Assembly (NCBI GenBank): GCA_029259835.1
Contig: JAJDEL010000471.1
Location: 1 to 7,794, forward strand
Reading direction: 5' to 3'
From: Planctomicrobium sp.
Lineage (GTDB): Bacteria; Planctomycetota; Planctomycetia; Planctomycetales; Planctomycetaceae
DNA: 7,794 bases
Below, piece after piece: positions 6,512-7,794 of the stretch. The first letter of the stretch is position 1. Each line of letters opens with the position of its first letter. The notes beneath the pieces were generated by a model, which saw only the letters and a program-made list of their open reading frames with translations, was not told where the DNA came from and searched no databases. The translations under genes and the position numbers were made by a program.

Positions 6512-7111
6512 ATGCTAGTATTTATCCTCCAAATTTTACTCCTTCTCTCAGGTCTCTTTCTGATGCTGGTCATTCTTCTTCAGAGAGGACGAGGCGGCGG
6601 TCTGGCCGGTGCGTTCGGTGGAGCGGGAGGCCAGAGCGCATTCGGAACCAAAGCTGGCGATGTCTTCACGTGGATCACTGTGACTGTCGCCACAATCTGG
6701 GTACTGCTAGCTGGAATTGGCGGCTGTGCAATGCGGAGCGCTGCGACAAGTTTTGAAAAAACGCTACCAACTAAAGCGGCAATGTCGAGCGGTGACGATT
6801 CAGACTCGACTACGGACGATTCGCAACCCGATATTCCCCTCAACGATTCCAGCGAGACAACGCCAGGAGAGCCAGAGCTTATCAAAGAAGACGCGAGTCC
6901 CGAAAAGAAGGAAGAGAAGGCACCTGTCACACCAGTGGAGCCTGAGTCCACCGAGGAACCTGAAACCAAGAAGCCCGAACCAGAAAAAACAGAAACTGAA
7001 GAGCCGAAGACTGAGGAATCAGGAGCGGACAAATCTGCGACAGAAAAGCCTGCTCCAGAGAAATCAGACGCTGAAAAGCCGACCGCTAAAAAACCAGCTG
7101 CAGGTAACTAA
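6512..7111 (+). CDS. secG: SecG, preprotein translocase subunit, with long acidic C-terminal tail
   Basis: 199 residues. SecG is the small accessory subunit of the SecYEG channel and assists SecA-driven export across the inner membrane. The core is clear: transmembrane helix 1 (about 1-23), [20 protein letters not shown] (22-41), SAFGTKAGD (42-50), and transmembrane helix 2 (about 51-71). Residues 75-199 form an added tail rich in Pro, Glu, Lys, Thr, Ser and Asp, with repeated units such as [20 protein letters not shown] (148-167) and [19 protein letters not shown] (178-196). Typical SecG is about 75-110 residues, so the tail more than doubles it. By the E. coli topology the tail would be periplasmic. 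AAGGA (6494-6498) lies 13 nt before the ATG, a rather long spacing. Downstream yicC starts 54 nt later. Confidence 0.93.
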   Translation: MLVFILQILLLLSGLFLMLVILLQRGRGGGLAGAFGGAGGQSAFGTKAGDVFTWITVTVATIWVLLAGIGGCAMRSAATSFEKTLPTKAAMSSGDDSDSTTDDSQPDIPLNDSSETTPGEPELIKEDASPEKKEEKAPVTPVEPESTEEPETKKPEPEKTETEEPKTEESGADKSATEKPAPEKSDAEKPTAKKPAAGN

Positions 7112-7155
7112 TTTCTCAGAGACTGACTTCGCAAAGATCCCCACTCATAAGCGTT

Positions 7156-7160
7156 AGGAA
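7156..7160 (+). promoter_or_regulatory. Ribosome binding site of yicC
   Basis: AGGAA lies 5 nt before GTG 7166 (8 nt before an in-frame TTG at 7169). Together with the expected N terminus it supports the GTG start. Confidence 0.55.
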
Positions 7161-7165
7161 TTCCC

Positions 7166-7794
7166 GTGTTGTTAAGCATGACGGGCCACGGGGACGCCAG
7201 TGGCCAGAACGAACGAGTCTCCGTGACCGTTGAGGTCAAGAGCGTCAACAATCGGCACCTGAAAGTCTCTGTGCGTTGTCCGGACGCGTTTCTGGCACTC
7301 GAATCGAATGTTGAAAAGCTGGTCCGGAAAAACGTATCTCGTGGAACTCTGACCGTTTCGCTTCGTGTTCGACAACTTGACCAGCGACGCATTCCTCAGA
7401 TTGACCTGAATTCCATCCGTCAATACTGGGCTCAACTAACAGACGCTGCGTCTGAAATTGGAATCGCTCCCCCTTCAGAAATCACTCCATTACTCACCCT
7501 GCCGGGGATCATCGAAGACAGTTTCAGTAAATCTGTCGAAGAGGGTGATTGGTCTTTCTTTGAAGAGATCATTCTTGCAGCGCTCAAAAACTTTCAGGCA
7601 TTCCGAATCGAGGAAGGTCGCTCGATGGGAGAAGAACTCTCCTCCCTGGCGAACGTTGTCGAGACCAACGTTGCTGATGTGACCGCGCGGGCGCCGCAAG
7701 TCATCGCTGATTATCGAGACAGGCTCAAAACTCGTGTCAACGACCTGCTGACTTCGACGAGTGTTCAAGTTGGCGATGATGATCTTATTCGCGA
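7166..7794 (+). CDS. yicC: YicC-family endoribonuclease, N-terminal 209 codons
   Basis: The frame from GTG 7166 reads MLLSMTGHGDASG, matching the family start M-x-x-S-M-T. It continues with VEVKSVNNRHLKVSVRCP (residues 22-39), FLALESNVEKLVRKNVSRGT (42-61), LLTLPGII (109-116) and EEGRSMGEEL (149-158), all characteristic YicC positions including the conserved N-x-R-x-L and LPG segments. YicC proteins are about 290 residues, so roughly the last 80, including the most conserved C-terminal part, are beyond the window. Family members are cytoplasmic metal-dependent endoribonucleases linked in E. coli to small-RNA turnover. The non-ATG start means ATG-only ORF calling would miss the N terminus. Co-directional with secG, 54 nt downstream and without an intervening terminator, so probably co-transcribed. 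Confidence 0.92.
   Translation, partial: MLLSMTGHGDASGQNERVSVTVEVKSVNNRHLKVSVRCPDAFLALESNVEKLVRKNVSRGTLTVSLRVRQLDQRRIPQIDLNSIRQYWAQLTDAASEIGIAPPSEITPLLTLPGIIEDSFSKSVEEGDWSFFEEIILAALKNFQAFRIEEGRSMGEELSSLANVVETNVADVTARAPQVIADYRDRLKTRVNDLLTSTSVQVGDDDLIR

Noticed and set aside
6580..7032. 150-codon minus-strand Ser-rich frame opposite secG
   Set aside because: Its Ser/Gly/Val-rich composition is the reverse complement of the SecG low-complexity tail; no domain or start signal.
6902..7102. Possible tandem DNA repeat in the secG tail
   Set aside because: The protein units (EKP, EEP, KKP) recur, but the DNA copies are diverged and irregular in length, so this is compositional bias and not a clean tandem repeat.
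6717..7157. 146-codon plus-strand Arg/Lys/Gln-rich frame overlapping secG
   Set aside because: An out-of-frame reading of the same repeat-rich tail; the SecG frame has the clear two-helix core.

Overview
The window looks like a chromosomal segment of a planctomycete (Planctomycetota, probably Planctomycetales). This is an inference from three things: a Tat-exported Gfo/Idh/MocA oxidoreductase of the type that is abundant in that phylum, the order tpiA - secG - yicC, and moderate GC content with many small divergent or convergent transcription units. No mobile element, CRISPR array, tRNA or rRNA was seen.

Layout. The left edge (1-207, minus) holds the first 69 codons of a macrodomain protein, probably an ADP-ribose or O-acetyl-ADP-ribose hydrolase. 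It is divergent from a plus-strand multi-pass membrane protein of unknown family (best start 428, end 1723). That gene converges on the Tat-signal oxidoreductase (3302-1836, minus), and a strong 15-bp-stem hairpin (1771-1804) lies between them as a likely bidirectional terminator. Divergent from the oxidoreductase is a small two-helix membrane protein (3501-3884). Its 3' end overlaps by 22 bp the 3' end of a PAS/AAA+/Fis-HTH regulator (5224-3863, minus). The regulator resembles sigma-54 enhancer-binding proteins but lacks most residues needed for ATP hydrolysis and sigma-54 contact.

After a 318-bp divergent gap come three co-directional housekeeping genes: triosephosphate isomerase (tpiA, best start 5543), the SecG translocon subunit with an unusually long acidic Pro/Glu/Lys/Thr tail (6512-7111), and the first 209 codons of a YicC-family endoribonuclease (GTG start 7166, running off the right edge). 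Gaps are 201 bp (tpiA-secG) and 54 bp (secG-yicC). The larger gap carries two adjacent hairpins.

The genes do not form one obvious pathway. They cover glycolysis, protein export, RNA metabolism and a probable local regulator. I found no convincing new multi-gene system. The best second looks are the degenerate enhancer-binding protein, the SecG tail, and several dyad or hairpin elements in the intergenic gaps.
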